Assembly (NCBI GenBank): GCA_938082545.1
Contig: CALKCL010000011.1
Location: forward strand, 1 to 64,000
Direction: 5' to 3'
DNA length: 64,000 nt
DNA from: an uncultured Gammaproteobacteria bacterium
Lineage (GTDB): Bacteria > Pseudomonadota > Gammaproteobacteria > Ga0077536
This document shows positions 9,080-21,402 of the stretch, piece after piece. The notes below the pieces were generated by a model that was given only the letters and a program-made list of their open reading frames with translations, was not told the origin of the DNA and did not search any database. Every line of letters begins with the position of its first letter. The first letter of the stretch is position 1. The position numbers and the translations under genes were made by a program.

Positions 9080-9778
9080 ATGTCATCGGAAAAAAACAAG
9101 GTTTTGCTGGAAGCGATAAATGAAAGTCTGGGAACAGAAACGCAGCAGATTGTTGAGAAGTACGGAGAGCTGACTTTAGAGATCAACAGGGATAAGATTC
9201 TATCGGTGATGAGAGTCTTGAAAGAGGCTGATCAATTTTTGTTTACTCAGTTGACTGATATTAGTGTGGTCGATTACTTGACCTATGGTCAAGCTGACTG
9301 GCAGACCCATAAAGCCTCTTCTCAGGGCTTTAGTCGAGCTGTGAACCAGAGTGCGACGATGGACACTTCTGCAAGTGAGCGCAGATTTGCAGTAGTTTAC
9401 CAATTATTGTCGGTAACCTATAACGTTAGATTACGAGTCAAGGTTTACCTTGAAAGTGACCTGCCTCGGTTAAAGACTGTAAGTGAAATATGGCCCGTTG
9501 CTGACTGGTATGAGAGAGAGTCATTTGATTTGTTTGGGATCTTGTTTGAAGACCATCCAGATCTTCGCAGATTACTGACGGATTATGGTTTTATCGGACA
9601 CCCTTTCCGAAAGGATTTTCCGCTAGAAGGATATGTCGAAGTTCGCTACGATCCTGAGAAAGGTCGTGTTGTTAATGAGCCTGTTTCTATAGAGCCTCGT
9701 ACTCTGGTGCCTCGTGTCATCCGACAAGATGACTGGGTGCACTCTTCCAAACCGTTAAGTGAGCAAACCGATGCCTGA
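9080..9778 (+). CDS. nuoC: NADH-quinone oxidoreductase subunit C
   Basis: The 30-kDa peripheral-arm subunit of complex I. At 232 residues it contains the family signature [20 protein letters not shown] followed by [17 protein letters not shown]. It is not fused to NuoD, unlike the NuoCD fusion of enterobacteria. It sits 8 bp after nuoB and overlaps the nuoD start. Confidence 0.95.
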   Translation: MSSEKNKVLLEAINESLGTETQQIVEKYGELTLEINRDKILSVMRVLKEADQFLFTQLTDISVVDYLTYGQADWQTHKASSQGFSRAVNQSATMDTSASERRFAVVYQLLSVTYNVRLRVKVYLESDLPRLKTVSEIWPVADWYERESFDLFGILFEDHPDLRRLLTDYGFIGHPFRKDFPLEGYVEVRYDPEKGRVVNEPVSIEPRTLVPRVIRQDDWVHSSKPLSEQTDA

Positions 9779-11024
9779 TATCCGCAATATGACAATGAAT
9801 TTCGGTCCACAGCACCCTGCAGCGCACGGAGTGCTTCGGTTGGTGTTGGAGATGGACGGCGAGGTTATTGAGAGGGCAGATCCCCATATAGGATTATTGC
9901 ATCGGGGCACTGAGAAATTGGCGGAGAATAAGCCTTATAACCAGAGTATAGGGTATATGGATCGCCTAGATTACGTTTCCATGATGTGTAACGAGCATGC
10001 TTACGTACTGGCGATTGAGAAGCTAATAGGTATTAAGCCGCCGGTCCGAGCTCAGTACATTAGAGTAATGTTTGATGAAATAACTCGAATCCTCAACCAT
10101 CTCATGTGGCTGGGTGCTCATGGGCTCGATATCGGTGCGATGACAGTTTTTCTATATTGCTTTCGCGAAAGAGAAGATCTGATGGATTGCTATGAGGCAG
10201 TTTCCGGTACACGAATGCATGCCACTTATTATCGGCCAGGAGGTGTCTATCGAGACCTTCCTGAAATAATGCCTCAATATCAACCATCTAAATGGAGAAG
10301 CGCAAAAGATGTCAATGCGCTTAATGAGAACAGGTCTGGAACACTGCTCGATTTCATTGACGATTTTGTTAAAAGATTTCCAGCATGTGTTGACGAATAT
10401 GAGACGTTGTTGACAGATAATCGTATTTGGAAACAACGCACAGTTGATATTGGCATAGTCAGTCCAGAGCGAGCTTTGGCACTGGGTTTTACTGGACCAA
10501 TGCTGAGAGGCTCAGGTATAGCTTGGGACTTGCGAAAGAAGCAACCTTATGAAGTATATAACGAGTTAGAATTCGATATTCCAGTAGGTGTGACTGGCGA
10601 CTGCTACGACCGTTATCTTGTTCGAATCGAAGAGATGCGCCAATCAGCTAAAATCATAAAGCAGTGTGTTGACTGGTTGAAAGTGAACCCAGGCCCCGTC
10701 ATTTTAGATGACCCCAAGCTTGTTGCGCCCGATCGTTCTTCCATGAAAGGCGACATGGAATCGCTGATTCATCACTTTAAGCTTTTTACTGAGGGGTATT
10801 GTGTGCCAGAGGGTGAAGTCTACTCTGCAATAGAGCACCCGAAGGGCGAGTTCGGAATTTATCTGGTGTCAGATGGCGCGAATAAACCATATCGAGTTAA
10901 GGCCAGAGCCGCTGGCTTTGCCCATCTCGCTGCGATGAACGAGATGGTGAAAGGACATATGTTATCAGACGTTGTTGCTGTAATAGGAACAATGGATATT
11001 GTTTTTGGAGAAATTGACCGTTAG
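9771..11024 (+). CDS. nuoD: NADH-quinone oxidoreductase subunit D
   Basis: The 49-kDa subunit that forms the quinone-reaction cavity with NuoB. It has the N-terminal [20 protein letters not shown] block, the quinone-site histidine in QHPAAHG, and a C-terminal DIVFGEIDR. The ATG at 9771 (MPDIRN, 417 residues) is preferred over a GTG at 9759 because 417 is the usual length; it overlaps the nuoC stop by 8 bp. Confidence 0.95.
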   Translation: MPDIRNMTMNFGPQHPAAHGVLRLVLEMDGEVIERADPHIGLLHRGTEKLAENKPYNQSIGYMDRLDYVSMMCNEHAYVLAIEKLIGIKPPVRAQYIRVMFDEITRILNHLMWLGAHGLDIGAMTVFLYCFREREDLMDCYEAVSGTRMHATYYRPGGVYRDLPEIMPQYQPSKWRSAKDVNALNENRSGTLLDFIDDFVKRFPACVDEYETLLTDNRIWKQRTVDIGIVSPERALALGFTGPMLRGSGIAWDLRKKQPYEVYNELEFDIPVGVTGDCYDRYLVRIEEMRQSAKIIKQCVDWLKVNPGPVILDDPKLVAPDRSSMKGDMESLIHHFKLFTEGYCVPEGEVYSAIEHPKGEFGIYLVSDGANKPYRVKARAAGFAHLAAMNEMVKGHMLSDVVAVIGTMDIVFGEIDR

Positions 11025-11033
11025 GTGTTTGTC

Positions 11034-11531
11034 ATGTCAGAGCCGATGCAAATGAAATTATCAGAGCACGCTAGAGAGTTTATCGATAGCTGTCTTCTGA
11101 AATACCCAGAAGATCAGAAACAGTCAGCGATCTTGTCTGCTTTAACTGAGGTGCAGCATGAAAATAATGGATTTCTTACAGAACCTTTAATGGACTTAGT
11201 TGCTGAATATCTAGATATGCCTAGGATAGGGGTCTACGAAGTAGCTAGCTTCTACTCTATGTTTGAGACGAAGCCTTGCGGACGCAATAATGTTGCGGTT
11301 TGCACTAATATTTCATGCATGCTTCGAGGTGGTGACGAGATTGTAGCTCATGTTGAGAAAAAACTAGGTATTTCTCTAGGTGAATCTACTAAAGACGGTC
11401 GTGTCTTCTTGAAAAAAGAGGAAGAGTGTTTGGCAGGTTGTTGTGGCGCTCCCATGATGCAAGTTAACCATGTCTATCATGAAAATCTAACTATTGAACG
11501 GGTGGATGCAATCTTGGATGAATTGATATGA
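11034..11531 (+). CDS. nuoE: NADH-quinone oxidoreductase subunit E
   Basis: The 24-kDa subunit of the NADH-dehydrogenase module, holding the [2Fe-2S] cluster N1a. The ligands are visible as CTNISC and CLAGC. Length is 165 residues from the ATG at 11034, which has AGGTG about 7 bases upstream; a GTG at 11025 is an alternative start. Its TGA overlaps the nuoF ATG (ATGA). Confidence 0.94.
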   Translation: MSEPMQMKLSEHAREFIDSCLLKYPEDQKQSAILSALTEVQHENNGFLTEPLMDLVAEYLDMPRIGVYEVASFYSMFETKPCGRNNVAVCTNISCMLRGGDEIVAHVEKKLGISLGESTKDGRVFLKKEEECLAGCCGAPMMQVNHVYHENLTIERVDAILDELI

Positions 11532-12832
11532 GCAACGTTGTATTAAATCAAACTTGCTATGAGACACTCCAGTTCGATGAACCTTGGACATTAGAAAGCT
11601 ATAGAAAAATAGGCGGCTACAGTGCTTGGGAAGAAATTCTGAAGAAAAAGACGCCACCAGGAGAAATTGTTGAGACAGTAAAATCATCGGGTCTAAGGGG
11701 CCGTGGTGGAGCTGGTTTCCCAGCAGGGGTTAAGTGGGGCTTCATCGGCAAAGGTGATATGCAGAAATACCTTGTATGCAATTCTGACGAAAGTGAACCT
11801 GGCACCTGTAAAGATCGAGATATTCTGAGATTTAATCCACATGCTCTGATAGAAGGCATGGCGATAGCTGCTTATGCCGTGGGAGCTACAGTCGGGTACA
11901 ACTATATGCGAGGCGAGTTCATGGACGAGCCTGGCTTACGTTTTCAGGAAGCTCTCAAAGAAGCTTATGAACTGGGCTTACTTGGAAAAGACATTAATGG
12001 CTCTGGAATTGATTTTGACCTCTATGACCACCTCGGTGCTGGAGCGTACATATGCGGAGAAGAAACTGCGTTACTAGAGTCGTTAGAAGGTAAAAAAGGA
12101 CAGCCGCGATTCAAGCCTCCTTTTCCCGCGTTGTTTGGTCTTTATGGCAAGCCGACAATAATTAACAATACGGAGTCTTTGGCTACAGTGCCGACTATTA
12201 TGCGGAAAGGCGCTGAATGGTTCGCAGCGTTAGGTAAGCCTAACAACGGAGGCACAAAGATTTTCTCAGTGAGCGGGCATGTCATGCGGCCAGGTAATTT
12301 TGAAGTGCCAATGGGCTTGCCTTTTAAAGAGCTGTTGTCTCTTGCCGGCGGCTTGTCTGAAGGACGAAGTCTGAAAGCGGTTATTCCAGGAGGCTCATCT
12401 GTTCCTGTTTTGACGGGGAAGGTGATGATGGGTCTTGATATGGACTATGACTCCATAGCTGGAGCTGGCTCTATGCTCGGATCTGGCGCTGTAATCATCA
12501 TGGATGACACTACAGATATGGTTAAGGTTTTACGACGTATATCAAGATTTTATTACGCAGAGTCTTGTGGTCAGTGCACTCCATGTAGAGAAGGGACCGG
12601 TTGGCTTTACCGAATGCTTGATAGAATCGTTAAGGGCGAAGGGCGGGAAGAAGATATTGATAGGCTTGATCTAGTTGCTAGCAAAATTGCCGGACATACT
12701 ATCTGCGCCTTAGGCGATGCGGCGGCAATGCCCGTTAGAAGTTTTGTTAAAACATTCAGAGAAGAATTTGTGCATTACGTTAACCATGGTTGCAGTCTTC
12801 TTGAAAAAAACGACTCTATAGCAGCGGCCTGA
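11528..12832 (+). CDS. nuoF: NADH-quinone oxidoreductase subunit F
   Basis: The 51-kDa subunit that binds NADH and FMN and carries cluster N3. The 434-residue protein shows the FMN/NADH glycine-rich motif [15 protein letters not shown] near residues 57-71, the [19 protein letters not shown] block, and the [4Fe-4S] ligands in [12 protein letters not shown] with a fourth cysteine in HTICALGD. It is coupled to nuoE by a 4-bp overlap. Confidence 0.96.
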   Translation: MSNVVLNQTCYETLQFDEPWTLESYRKIGGYSAWEEILKKKTPPGEIVETVKSSGLRGRGGAGFPAGVKWGFIGKGDMQKYLVCNSDESEPGTCKDRDILRFNPHALIEGMAIAAYAVGATVGYNYMRGEFMDEPGLRFQEALKEAYELGLLGKDINGSGIDFDLYDHLGAGAYICGEETALLESLEGKKGQPRFKPPFPALFGLYGKPTIINNTESLATVPTIMRKGAEWFAALGKPNNGGTKIFSVSGHVMRPGNFEVPMGLPFKELLSLAGGLSEGRSLKAVIPGGSSVPVLTGKVMMGLDMDYDSIAGAGSMLGSGAVIIMDDTTDMVKVLRRISRFYYAESCGQCTPCREGTGWLYRMLDRIVKGEGREEDIDRLDLVASKIAGHTICALGDAAAMPVRSFVKTFREEFVHYVNHGCSLLEKNDSIAAA

Positions 12833-12853
12833 TTTTCATTTAGAAGTTGATTT

Positions 12854-15208
12854 ATGACAGATAACCAAAAAATTAAAATAGAAGTGGACGGTCAAGAGAT
12901 TGAGGTGCGACCTGGCTCAATGCTTATTGAAGCGACTGATGCTGCAGGTATTTATGTACCGAGGTTTTGTTACCATAAAAAGCTTACCGTAGCCGCTAAT
13001 TGCCGTATGTGTCTCGTTGAAGTTGAAAGGGCCCCCAAGCCAATGCCGGCATGTGCAACACCCGTCATGGACGGGATGAAAGTCTTCACTCGGTCTGAAA
13101 AAGCTGTTAGCGCACAGCATGCAACCATGGAATTTCTACTGATTAATCATCCTCTTGATTGTCCTATCTGCGATCAAGGTGGTGAGTGTGAACTTCAGGA
13201 CCTCGCGATGGGCTATGGCAGTGGAGTATCTCAGTTTACTGAAGGGAAACGTGTCGTTCGTGATAAAGATATAGGTCCGTTAGTACAGACTGAAATGACT
13301 CGATGCATTCATTGCACTCGTTGCGTTAGATTCGGTGAAGAAATCTCAGGGCTCAGAGAGTTAGGGGCTACCGGGCGTGGTGAGCACATGGAAATCGGAA
13401 CGTATGTAGAAAAATCGATGAGTTCTGAACTGTCAGGCAACGTTATCGATCTATGTCCGGTTGGAGCGCTGACAAATAAGCCGTATAGATATTCTGCCAG
13501 AACGTGGGAGCTAAAACAGTTTGATGGGATAGCTCCTCATGATGGGTTGGGATCTAATGTTCATGTCCATGTGAAGGGGCAGGTGGTCAAACGGATAGTC
13601 CCGAAAGAGAATGATGATATTAATGAAACCTGGTTATCTGACCGAGACAGATATAGTTATCAAGGGTTAAATCACGCGGCACGGGCATCTGTCCCGCGAA
13701 TTAAAATAGACGGAAAATGGAAAGACGCTGATTGGGATAGTGCCTTTTCGATGGTTTCTCAATTACTTTTGGAGCAAGCTGATAAGGATCCCACTGAAAC
13801 CGTGGCGCTAGCATCTCCATCGTCAACTACAGAAGAATTTTATTTGCTTCAAAAAGTTATGCGCGGATTAAAAACCAATAATGTGGAACATCGATTGCGA
13901 CAGATCGACTTTTCTTTCCCAGATGCTGACCCTCTCTGCCCTGCGAGCGGAAACTTAAGAGATTTGGAAGAAGCAGATGCGGTATTTTTGGTCGGTGCCT
14001 ACCCTCGTCATGAGCAGCCTTTACTCAATTTACGTTTAAGAAAAGCTGCGCTCAAAGGTAGTAAAATAATAGCTCTTGATACACATGCTAGGCCTTTTAA
14101 TTACGGATTGACTGATCAAATCATTGTGAAGCCATCCATGATAGGCGCCATGTTGGATAAGCTTGTCAAGGGCGTAAGTGGTGTGGAGGAGCCGAGCGAG
14201 TTGCTGGGAGTTGCTACTAAAGTATTGAACGATGCTAAAAAGTTAGTTGTAGTTGTTGGAGCAGGAGTACAGGCTAGTCCCAATCGCAGATTTCTGATGA
14301 ACATGGTAGACCAGTTAGTTGGAAGTCTCAGTGCCACTAAGGTAACGATCGCTGATGGAGGAAATGCTGCTGGTGCTTGGCTAGCTGGGGCTGTTCCTCA
14401 TCGTGGTCCTGGTGGAGCCCGCCTCACCGAAAGTATGGCCGCCAATTCACGAGGATTTTTAAGCCCCAGAAAAAACTTTATTCTTATGGGTGTCGATCCG
14501 CTTCTAGACAGTGCTGATCCATATACCTTCAAGAGCTCTTTGGAGAGCGCTGAAATGGTGGTTGCTATGACGGCATTCATCACCCCCGATATAGAGGCTT
14601 TGGCGACTGTGATCCTACCTATCGCCATCTACGCTGAAAATGAGGGAACTTATGTGAACGGTGCCGGTAATTGGCAATCCTTCAAATCCGCGGTGAAACC
14701 TCCATTTTCTGCAAGGCCTGCTTGGAAAATTTTACGCGTATTAGGTGAACAGTTGGGCTTAACTGGTTTTGATGCAGTTGCAGTCGACGACGTCACTGGT
14801 GTTGTGAGAGAAGAATGTTCCGGTAAAAACTTTGTCTCTCATGTAGCTTCGGTTGAACTTCCTACTTCAAAAACATATCTGGAAAAACAAATAGAGCTGA
14901 TTGTCGAGGTTCCTATGTATCGCACTGACGCACTTGTTCGTCATGCGAAAGCGCTCCAAGAAACGATTGCTGCTGGGATGAGTGAAACTATATCACTCTC
15001 TATCAAAACGGCTACATCTCTTAAAGTGTCTGAGGCTGAAAAAGTGACGGTCAGCTCCAACCAGTCACTGGTTACACTGACAGTAAAAATTGATGATGGG
15101 ATCTCTGATGGAGCGGGCCTGATTTATGGTGCTAGTTCCGCGACAGCTGCTATCGCAAAGTTTGGAGAGACTGTAACAGTTACTCGAGAAACTGGTGATG
15201 AGCCGTGA
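12854..15208 (+). CDS. nuoG: NADH-quinone oxidoreductase subunit G
   Basis: The largest peripheral subunit, carrying the chain of Fe-S clusters between NADH and quinone. Order: a [2Fe-2S] domain with [20 protein letters not shown] and a later cysteine in MPACATP; a His-Cys3 cluster in [17 protein letters not shown]; a [4Fe-4S] group in [11 protein letters not shown] with its partner cysteine in [10 protein letters not shown]; then a molybdopterin-oxidoreductase-like domain to residue 784. Its TGA overlaps the GTG of nuoH. Confidence 0.95.
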   Translation: MTDNQKIKIEVDGQEIEVRPGSMLIEATDAAGIYVPRFCYHKKLTVAANCRMCLVEVERAPKPMPACATPVMDGMKVFTRSEKAVSAQHATMEFLLINHPLDCPICDQGGECELQDLAMGYGSGVSQFTEGKRVVRDKDIGPLVQTEMTRCIHCTRCVRFGEEISGLRELGATGRGEHMEIGTYVEKSMSSELSGNVIDLCPVGALTNKPYRYSARTWELKQFDGIAPHDGLGSNVHVHVKGQVVKRIVPKENDDINETWLSDRDRYSYQGLNHAARASVPRIKIDGKWKDADWDSAFSMVSQLLLEQADKDPTETVALASPSSTTEEFYLLQKVMRGLKTNNVEHRLRQIDFSFPDADPLCPASGNLRDLEEADAVFLVGAYPRHEQPLLNLRLRKAALKGSKIIALDTHARPFNYGLTDQIIVKPSMIGAMLDKLVKGVSGVEEPSELLGVATKVLNDAKKLVVVVGAGVQASPNRRFLMNMVDQLVGSLSATKVTIADGGNAAGAWLAGAVPHRGPGGARLTESMAANSRGFLSPRKNFILMGVDPLLDSADPYTFKSSLESAEMVVAMTAFITPDIEALATVILPIAIYAENEGTYVNGAGNWQSFKSAVKPPFSARPAWKILRVLGEQLGLTGFDAVAVDDVTGVVREECSGKNFVSHVASVELPTSKTYLEKQIELIVEVPMYRTDALVRHAKALQETIAAGMSETISLSIKTATSLKVSEAEKVTVSSNQSLVTLTVKIDDGISDGAGLIYGASSATAAIAKFGETVTVTRETGDEP

Positions 15209-16251
15209 GTCCGATTACCTTTTTGGAAGGACTGTTGTCTTGGATGCCTGAGAGTATTTTGACCATCACTATCATAGTGATAAAAATACTTGCGATAATG
15301 CTTCCTCTTATGGCTGCTGTGGCTTACACCACGCTAATAGAACGAAAAGTTATTGGCTATATGCAATTAAGAGTAGGTCCTAATAGAGTAGGCCCAAAGG
15401 GACTCTTGCAACCCATTGCTGATGCCTTAAAGTTGATGTGTAAAGAATTTATTATCCCAACAGGTTCCAGCCGGTTCCTTTTTCTGTTGGCACCTGTATT
15501 GGCGCTTGGGCCCGCATTGGCTGCTTGGGCGGTCATCCCATTTGGCTCAGAAATGGTACTAGCAGATATAAACGCGGGCTTACTTTATGTGCTCGCTCTA
15601 ACCTCGCTAGGGGTTTACGGAATTATAATTGCCGGTTGGGCCTCTAACTCTAAATATGCCTTTTTGGGTGCGATGAGGTCTGCCGCTCAAATAGTCTCCT
15701 ATGAGATTGCGATGGGCTTTTCCTTAGTAGGCGTTTTGGTTGCCGCTGGGAGCCTTAACTTGGGAGACATAATTGAAGCCCAACGAGGTTCTTTAGGTAT
15801 CCTGAACTGGTTTTGGCTACCGTTACTGCCTTTGTTTTTCATCTACTTTATTTCGGGCGTTGCTGAAACGAACCGAGCCCCATTTGACGTTAGTGAGGGG
15901 GAATCTGAGATCGTTGCAGGCTTTCACGTGGAGTATGCTGGGATGGCTTTCGCTCTATTCTTTCTGGCTGAATACGCTAATATGATTCTGATATCTGCGC
16001 TGACAGCGGTATTATTTATGGGAGGTTGGTTGTCTCCGTTTTCATGGGTGCCTGATGGCATTCACTGGTTTTTTGCCAAAACAGGACTTTTCCTTTTCTT
16101 GTTTCTTTGGTTTCGCGCCACTTTTCCCCGTTACAGATATGATCAGATTATGCGGTTAGGTTGGAAAATTTTTCTTCCTATTACGATTGTTTGGGTTATG
16201 GTCGTGGCAGCGATGGTCGTTTGGAAAATTCCACCATGGTTTTCGAGTTAA
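15205..16251 (+). CDS. nuoH: NADH-quinone oxidoreductase subunit H
   Basis: A membrane subunit joining the peripheral and membrane arms and forming the quinone tunnel mouth. The 348-residue protein has about eight helices and the signatures [20 protein letters not shown] (about residues 45-64) and [20 protein letters not shown]. It starts with GTG at 15205, overlapping the nuoG stop as GTGA, which signals translational coupling. Confidence 0.95.
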   Translation: MSPITFLEGLLSWMPESILTITIIVIKILAIMLPLMAAVAYTTLIERKVIGYMQLRVGPNRVGPKGLLQPIADALKLMCKEFIIPTGSSRFLFLLAPVLALGPALAAWAVIPFGSEMVLADINAGLLYVLALTSLGVYGIIIAGWASNSKYAFLGAMRSAAQIVSYEIAMGFSLVGVLVAAGSLNLGDIIEAQRGSLGILNWFWLPLLPLFFIYFISGVAETNRAPFDVSEGESEIVAGFHVEYAGMAFALFFLAEYANMILISALTAVLFMGGWLSPFSWVPDGIHWFFAKTGLFLFLFLWFRATFPRYRYDQIMRLGWKIFLPITIVWVMVVAAMVVWKIPPWFSS

Positions 16252-16270
16252 GCTGAAGGATTATTAGTCA

Positions 16271-16759
16271 ATGGAAGTATTTTTACACTATCTCAAAAGC
16301 TTTACTTTGTGGGAGCTTTTCAAGGGGCTGTCACTAACGGGAAGGCGTTTCATTGATAAAAAAGTCACGATTCAATACCCAGAAGAAAAAACGCCGCAGT
16401 CTCCTAGGTTTAGAGGGCTTCATGCTTTGCGCAGGTATCCGAATGGGGAAGAACGATGTATAGCATGTAAGTTGTGTGAAGCGGTCTGCCCTGCGCTGGC
16501 AATAACAATCGAATCTGAGGTTCGTGACGATGGGACTCGCAGAACGTCCAAATATGAAATTGATTTGACTAAGTGTATTTTCTGCGGCTTTTGCGAAGAA
16601 TCCTGCCCAGTAGACTCGATCGTCGAGACGCGACATTTTGAATACCATGGAGAAAAGCGCGGCGACTTACTTATGACCAAAGAAAAATTATTGGCGAATG
16701 CTGATAGGTTCGAAGAACAAATCGCTGCCGATCGTGAATCAGAGTCACGGTACCGGTAA
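16271..16759 (+). CDS. nuoI: NADH-quinone oxidoreductase subunit I
   Basis: The ferredoxin-like subunit with clusters N6a and N6b, passing electrons to NuoB. The 162-residue protein carries two CxxCxxCxxxCP motifs: [12 protein letters not shown] and [12 protein letters not shown]. It is followed by 135 bp without a gene (16760-16894), the longest gap in the nuo operon; no internal promoter is obvious there. Confidence 0.95.
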   Translation: MEVFLHYLKSFTLWELFKGLSLTGRRFIDKKVTIQYPEEKTPQSPRFRGLHALRRYPNGEERCIACKLCEAVCPALAITIESEVRDDGTRRTSKYEIDLTKCIFCGFCEESCPVDSIVETRHFEYHGEKRGDLLMTKEKLLANADRFEEQIAADRESESRYR

Positions 16760-16894
16760 CCCGTTGCTAGTTATTGAGAGAAGGAGGGATAGAGCTGACG
16801 ACTATAGAATCTATGAGACCTGCTTTAGCGGGCTAAAAAGCCAGCTAACTTTTACAGGCAGTCTACTAAGTCATAGCGTCCTTTATAATTAAAT

Positions 16895-17497
16895 ATGTTT
16901 GAACAAGTACTTTTCTATGCCTTTTCGGGACTTGTACTCTTTGCCGCTGTGATGGTAATCACGGTCAAAAATCCGGTGCATGCTGCGCTCTGCCTTGTCC
17001 TTGCGTTTTTCTCGAGTTCCGGGCTTTGGCTTTTACTAGAAGCTGAGTTTTTAGCTATCACCTTGGTATTAGTTTACGTTGGTGCCGTTATGGTTTTGTT
17101 CCTATTCGTCGTGATGATGCTTGATATCAATATTGCCGAGCTCCGGGAAGGCTTTGCTAGCTATGTCCCCGTAGCTGTTTTAGTGGCTGTTGTAATGTTA
17201 GCTCTGCTAAGTACGATAGTCGGGCACGTTAATTTTGGCGTCGATTCAATTCAAGGCGTAGTCCCACATGCCAGTGACTATAGCAATACCAAGGCTTTAG
17301 GGATGTCGATGTATACGGACTTTATTTGGCCCTTTGAAATCGCATCAGTGATTTTGTTAGTCGCTATTGTCGCAGCCATCACCTTGACTCTTCGTAAGTC
17401 TCGTCAAACGAAATCAGCTAACCCTAGTAATCAGGTCGCCGTTGAAAGTAGTGATAGAGTTCGTCTTGTTAAAGTTCCATCAGAGCCGCAGGAGTAG
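16895..17497 (+). CDS. nuoJ: NADH-quinone oxidoreductase subunit J
   Basis: A membrane subunit of complex I with five predicted helices. The 200-residue protein includes the conserved [19 protein letters not shown] segment (about residues 60-78) containing the pi-bulge helix. The tail after residue 165 is basic and variable. It follows nuoI after a 135-bp gap and precedes nuoK by 8 bp. Confidence 0.94.
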   Translation: MFEQVLFYAFSGLVLFAAVMVITVKNPVHAALCLVLAFFSSSGLWLLLEAEFLAITLVLVYVGAVMVLFLFVVMMLDINIAELREGFASYVPVAVLVAVVMLALLSTIVGHVNFGVDSIQGVVPHASDYSNTKALGMSMYTDFIWPFEIASVILLVAIVAAITLTLRKSRQTKSANPSNQVAVESSDRVRLVKVPSEPQE

Positions 17498-17505
17498 GAG
17501 AGTAT

Positions 17506-17811
17506 ATGTTAGCGTTAGCCGATTATTTAATTGTTAGTGCGATACTTTTATGTCTCAGCGTAGCTGGGATAATAATGAATAGAAAAAATGTCATTATTTT
17601 ATTGATGTGCATCGAATTAATGTTACTTGCGGTGAATACTAATTTTATTGCGTTTTCGAGATTCAATGACGACGTGTCAGGTCAAGTTTTCGTTTTCTTT
17701 ATTTTGACTGTAGCTGCTGCAGAAGCAGCTATTGGTTTGGCAATTTTAGTCGTGTTATTTCGAAACAAGAAGTCGATCAATGTCGAAGATTTGAATTCAA
17801 TGAAAGGTTAA
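17506..17811 (+). CDS. nuoK: NADH-quinone oxidoreductase subunit K
   Basis: A three-helix membrane subunit with buried glutamates used in proton transfer. The 101-residue protein shows the conserved [17 protein letters not shown] and [19 protein letters not shown] segments, each carrying the key glutamate. An AGGAGAG box precedes the ATG. Confidence 0.95.
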   Translation: MLALADYLIVSAILLCLSVAGIIMNRKNVIILLMCIELMLLAVNTNFIAFSRFNDDVSGQVFVFFILTVAAAEAAIGLAILVVLFRNKKSINVEDLNSMKG

Positions 17812-17860
17812 AAATGATTACAACGCTCGTCTATTTAGACCACTACGGACTGTTAAGTTG

Positions 17861-19828
17861 ATGCAGAATTTATGTCTGGCTATCGTGGGAGCACCGCTTT
17901 TGGCGGCATTATCTGCAGGACTTTTTGGAAAACAGATCGGTCGATCTGGTGTTCACTGGTTGACTAGTGGAGCTGTAGGCCTCTCTTTTTTCTTGTCGGC
18001 GCTAGTATTTTGGCGAGTAGTGATCGGTAGCGAAGAGACCTATAACGCAAATCTCTATCAATGGCTGTCATCCGGAGGTATTAACTTTCATATTGGTTTT
18101 CTTGTTGATGAATTGACTGCGACAATGATGATTGTAGTGACTTTCGTGTCCTGGATGGTGCACATTTATACGATTGGCTACATGCATGATGACCCTGGCT
18201 ACCAGCGCTTCTTTTCTTATATCTCATTCTTCACTTTTAGTATGTTGATGTTAGTGATGTCGAATAACTTCTTACAGCTGTTTTTCGGTTGGGAAGCTGT
18301 CGGGTTTGTGTCTTATTTGTTGATTGGTTTTTGGTACACAAAAGATACGGCGATATACGCGAATTTAAAGGCATTTCTAGTTAATCGAGTTGGAGATTTT
18401 GGATTTTTACTTGGCATTGGTGCTATTTATATGCATTTTGGTACTCTCGACTACGTAGAAGTTTTTTCGCAAACTAGTGCGTTACAGGACAAAACTATGG
18501 AAATAGTTAGCGGGTATGAGTGGTCACTTATGACTGTCATTTGCCTGTTACTTTTTGTCGGGGCAATGGGAAAATCGGCTCAAGTACCGCTGCATGTATG
18601 GCTGCCCGACTCCATGGAGGGACCAACCCCCATTTCGGCATTAATACATGCTGCGACTATGGTCACCGCGGGTATCTTCATGGTCGCTCGTATGTCACCT
18701 CTCTTTGAGCTTTCTGAAACTGCTTTATCTGTAGTCTTGATCATAGGATCTGTCACAGCATTCTTTATGGGAATTTTGGGGCTCGTTCAGAACGATATAA
18801 AGCGTGTTGTTGCATATTCTACTCTTTCACAACTAGGCTATATGACTGTTGCGTTAGGCGTTTCAGCTTATGCCGCGGGTATTTTTCATTTGTTTACCCA
18901 TGCTTTCTTTAAGGCGCTGCTCTTTCTGGCAGCTGGGTCAGTGATTATTGGCATGCATCATGAGCAAGACATGAGAAAGATGGGTGGTTTGAGAAAGTAT
19001 ATGCCAGTCACTTTCATTACGTGCTTGATTGGCTCGTTAGCTTTAATTGGCTTTCCGGGGTTTTCTGGATTTTTTTCAAAAGACGCTATTATTGAGGCAG
19101 TTCACTATTCCTCTATTCCAGGTGCTGGATTGGCATATGTGGCTGTATTAGGTGGTGTGTTTATTACGGCGCTATATTCTTTTCGATTGATTTTCCTTGT
19201 GTTTTATGGGGAAGAACGATTCGATGAGAAGACTCGCTCCCACTTGCATGAATCACCTTTGGTAGTGACGGGCCCATTAGTATGCCTTGCAATATTATCC
19301 GTTGTTTCAGGAGGGCTGGCTGTTTCTAGCATGTTATTTGGGGATTATTTTGGTAGCAGCATTATTGTTTATAGTGAACATGATGTCTTAGCCGCACTGG
19401 GTGCTCACTACCATGGCCCACTTGCTATGGTGATACATGGTTTGTCTCAACCACCGTTCTGGTTGGCGACATCGGGTGTTATTGTCGCTTGGTTCTGCTA
19501 CCTCAAGAGGCCGGAAATTCCAGAGCGTATCGCACAATCATTGGCTTACATACACAGGATATTGTTAGACAAATATGGGTTCGATCGTTTTAATGCTTGG
19601 TTCTTTGCTGGTGGGACGCGGACAGTGGGTAGTTTTTTGTTCCGAAAAGGGGATAGTGCTCTGATTGACGGACTCATTGTGAATGGCAGTGCTAAGGCCG
19701 TGGGATGGGGGGCTGAGGTTTTGCGGAGAATGCAGTCAGGTTTATTATACCATTACGCGTTTGCGATGATTCTGGGCCTTATTACACTCTTAGCACTATT
19801 CGTTCATAGTGGCTTTTTTGCAGATTGA
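17861..19828 (+). CDS. nuoL: NADH-quinone oxidoreductase subunit L
   Basis: The distal antiporter-like proton-pumping subunit with the long lateral helix. The 655-residue protein contains GKSAQVPLHVWLPDSMEGPT with the key lysine, and HAATMVTAGIFMVARM. The ATG at 17861 is preferred over the TTG just before it. The C-terminal part (about residues 540-655) is the amphipathic lateral helix and its anchor. Confidence 0.95.
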   Translation: MQNLCLAIVGAPLLAALSAGLFGKQIGRSGVHWLTSGAVGLSFFLSALVFWRVVIGSEETYNANLYQWLSSGGINFHIGFLVDELTATMMIVVTFVSWMVHIYTIGYMHDDPGYQRFFSYISFFTFSMLMLVMSNNFLQLFFGWEAVGFVSYLLIGFWYTKDTAIYANLKAFLVNRVGDFGFLLGIGAIYMHFGTLDYVEVFSQTSALQDKTMEIVSGYEWSLMTVICLLLFVGAMGKSAQVPLHVWLPDSMEGPTPISALIHAATMVTAGIFMVARMSPLFELSETALSVVLIIGSVTAFFMGILGLVQNDIKRVVAYSTLSQLGYMTVALGVSAYAAGIFHLFTHAFFKALLFLAAGSVIIGMHHEQDMRKMGGLRKYMPVTFITCLIGSLALIGFPGFSGFFSKDAIIEAVHYSSIPGAGLAYVAVLGGVFITALYSFRLIFLVFYGEERFDEKTRSHLHESPLVVTGPLVCLAILSVVSGGLAVSSMLFGDYFGSSIIVYSEHDVLAALGAHYHGPLAMVIHGLSQPPFWLATSGVIVAWFCYLKRPEIPERIAQSLAYIHRILLDKYGFDRFNAWFFAGGTRTVGSFLFRKGDSALIDGLIVNGSAKAVGWGAEVLRRMQSGLLYHYAFAMILGLITLLALFVHSGFFAD

Positions 19829-19873
19829 GTGATGAAAACTATAACTTTAACTTTTATTGAAAAGAATTAATTT

Positions 19874-21394
19874 ATGCTGGCCGAATATCCGTTTCTAAGT
19901 TCATTGATTTGGTTCCCCATTATAGGGGGGCTATTGGTCACCTTTTTTGGTGAGCGACTGGGCGATCACGCTTCTAAGGTTTTCGCATTAATTGTGAGCC
20001 TTACAACGCTTCTCGTCTCCCTAGCGCTTTGGAAGTATTTTGAATATTCCATTGGTGAGATGCAGTTTATTGAAACTGCTGCATGGATCCCGCAATTTGG
20101 GATTAGCTATATGCTTGGTGTTGATGGAATAGCTCTTCCTTTAATTCTTTTGACTACATTTACTACGGTCATTGTAATCTTGGCCGGCTGGTCGGTCATC
20201 AAAGATCGTCCAGGTTTTTACATGGGGTCTTTTCTTCTTTTAGAGGGGCTCATGGTAGGTGTGTTTACTTCCCTTGATGTGGTGCTATTTTATGTTTTCT
20301 GGGAAGCGATACTTATTCCTATGTTCTTAATCATAGGGATTTGGGGTGGACCTCGACGAGTGTATGCCACAATTAAATTCTTCCTTTATACCTTTATGGG
20401 TTCCGTTTTCATGCTAGTAGCGCTTTTGTACTTGTACCGACAAACAGGAAGTTTTGAATTGTCTGTTTTGCATGGCGCAAAACTAACACTATTAGAGCAG
20501 AAATGGATTTTTGTGGCATTCCTGATGGCATTCGCGGTCAAAGTACCAATGTGGCCAGTCCACACGTGGTTGCCGGATGCCCATGTGGAAGCGCCGACTG
20601 GAGGTTCAATCATATTGGCTGCGGTCATGTTGAAGCTAGGCGGCTATGGATTCCTTCGTTTTAGCCTTCCTATTGCCCCAGATGCGTCTGCAGCCCTAGA
20701 TGGCTTGATGATTGCACTTTCGCTGATAGCTATTGTATACATAGGCTTTGTCGCGTTAGCCCAACAGGACATGAAGAAGCTTATCGCTTATTCATCTATA
20801 GCCCATATGGGATTCGTGACTCTGGGATTCTTTGTGGTATTTCAGGTCGCATCTGGCACGGGAGACTGGTCCCAGGCCTCCGCTGGCATCGAGGGCGGAA
20901 TGGTCCAAATGATTTCTCATGGTTTTATCTCAGGAGCAATGTTCCTGTGTGTAGGGATTCTCTACGATCGAATGCACAGCAGAGAAATAGGTGACTATGG
21001 GGGTGTGGTAAATACGATGCCTGTGTTTGCAGCATTCCTGCTCTTGTTTGCGATGGCAAACGCCGGTTTGCCTGGGACATCTGGTTTCGTTGGAGAATTT
21101 TTAGTTATCCTGACTGCGTTTAAGGCCAATTTCTGGTATGCCTTCCTGGCGGCAACAACATTAATCTTAGGGGCAGCCTATACCCTGTGGATGTATAAGC
21201 GAGTTATCTTCGGAGCGATCGGTAATGATAAAGTGGCGGCATTATCCGATGTCGATACACGCGAAAAATCGCTGTTATTTTGCCTAGCCTCTTTAGTACT
21301 TATTTTGGGGGTCTGGCCAGATCCATTACTAGAAATGATGAGTGCTAGTGTAGAGCAGCTTGTGACACACATTTCTCAATCAAAATTGCCGTAG
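19874..21394 (+). CDS. nuoM: NADH-quinone oxidoreductase subunit M
   Basis: An antiporter-like proton-pumping subunit. The 506-residue protein has about 14 helices, the conserved FYVFWEAILIPMFLIIGIWG block with its glutamate near residue 144, and KVPMWPVHTWLPDAHVEAPT with the pump lysine. It lies 45 bp after nuoL and 8 bp before nuoN. Confidence 0.95.
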   Translation: MLAEYPFLSSLIWFPIIGGLLVTFFGERLGDHASKVFALIVSLTTLLVSLALWKYFEYSIGEMQFIETAAWIPQFGISYMLGVDGIALPLILLTTFTTVIVILAGWSVIKDRPGFYMGSFLLLEGLMVGVFTSLDVVLFYVFWEAILIPMFLIIGIWGGPRRVYATIKFFLYTFMGSVFMLVALLYLYRQTGSFELSVLHGAKLTLLEQKWIFVAFLMAFAVKVPMWPVHTWLPDAHVEAPTGGSIILAAVMLKLGGYGFLRFSLPIAPDASAALDGLMIALSLIAIVYIGFVALAQQDMKKLIAYSSIAHMGFVTLGFFVVFQVASGTGDWSQASAGIEGGMVQMISHGFISGAMFLCVGILYDRMHSREIGDYGGVVNTMPVFAAFLLLFAMANAGLPGTSGFVGEFLVILTAFKANFWYAFLAATTLILGAAYTLWMYKRVIFGAIGNDKVAALSDVDTREKSLLFCLASLVLILGVWPDPLLEMMSASVEQLVTHISQSKLP

Positions 21395-21402
21395 GCGTTG
21401 TT

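Noticed and set aside
16698..16892. 64-codon forward frame running from the end of nuoI into the nuoI-nuoJ gap
   Set aside because: Begins inside nuoI in another frame, has no family features or ribosome-binding site, and the composition looks non-coding.
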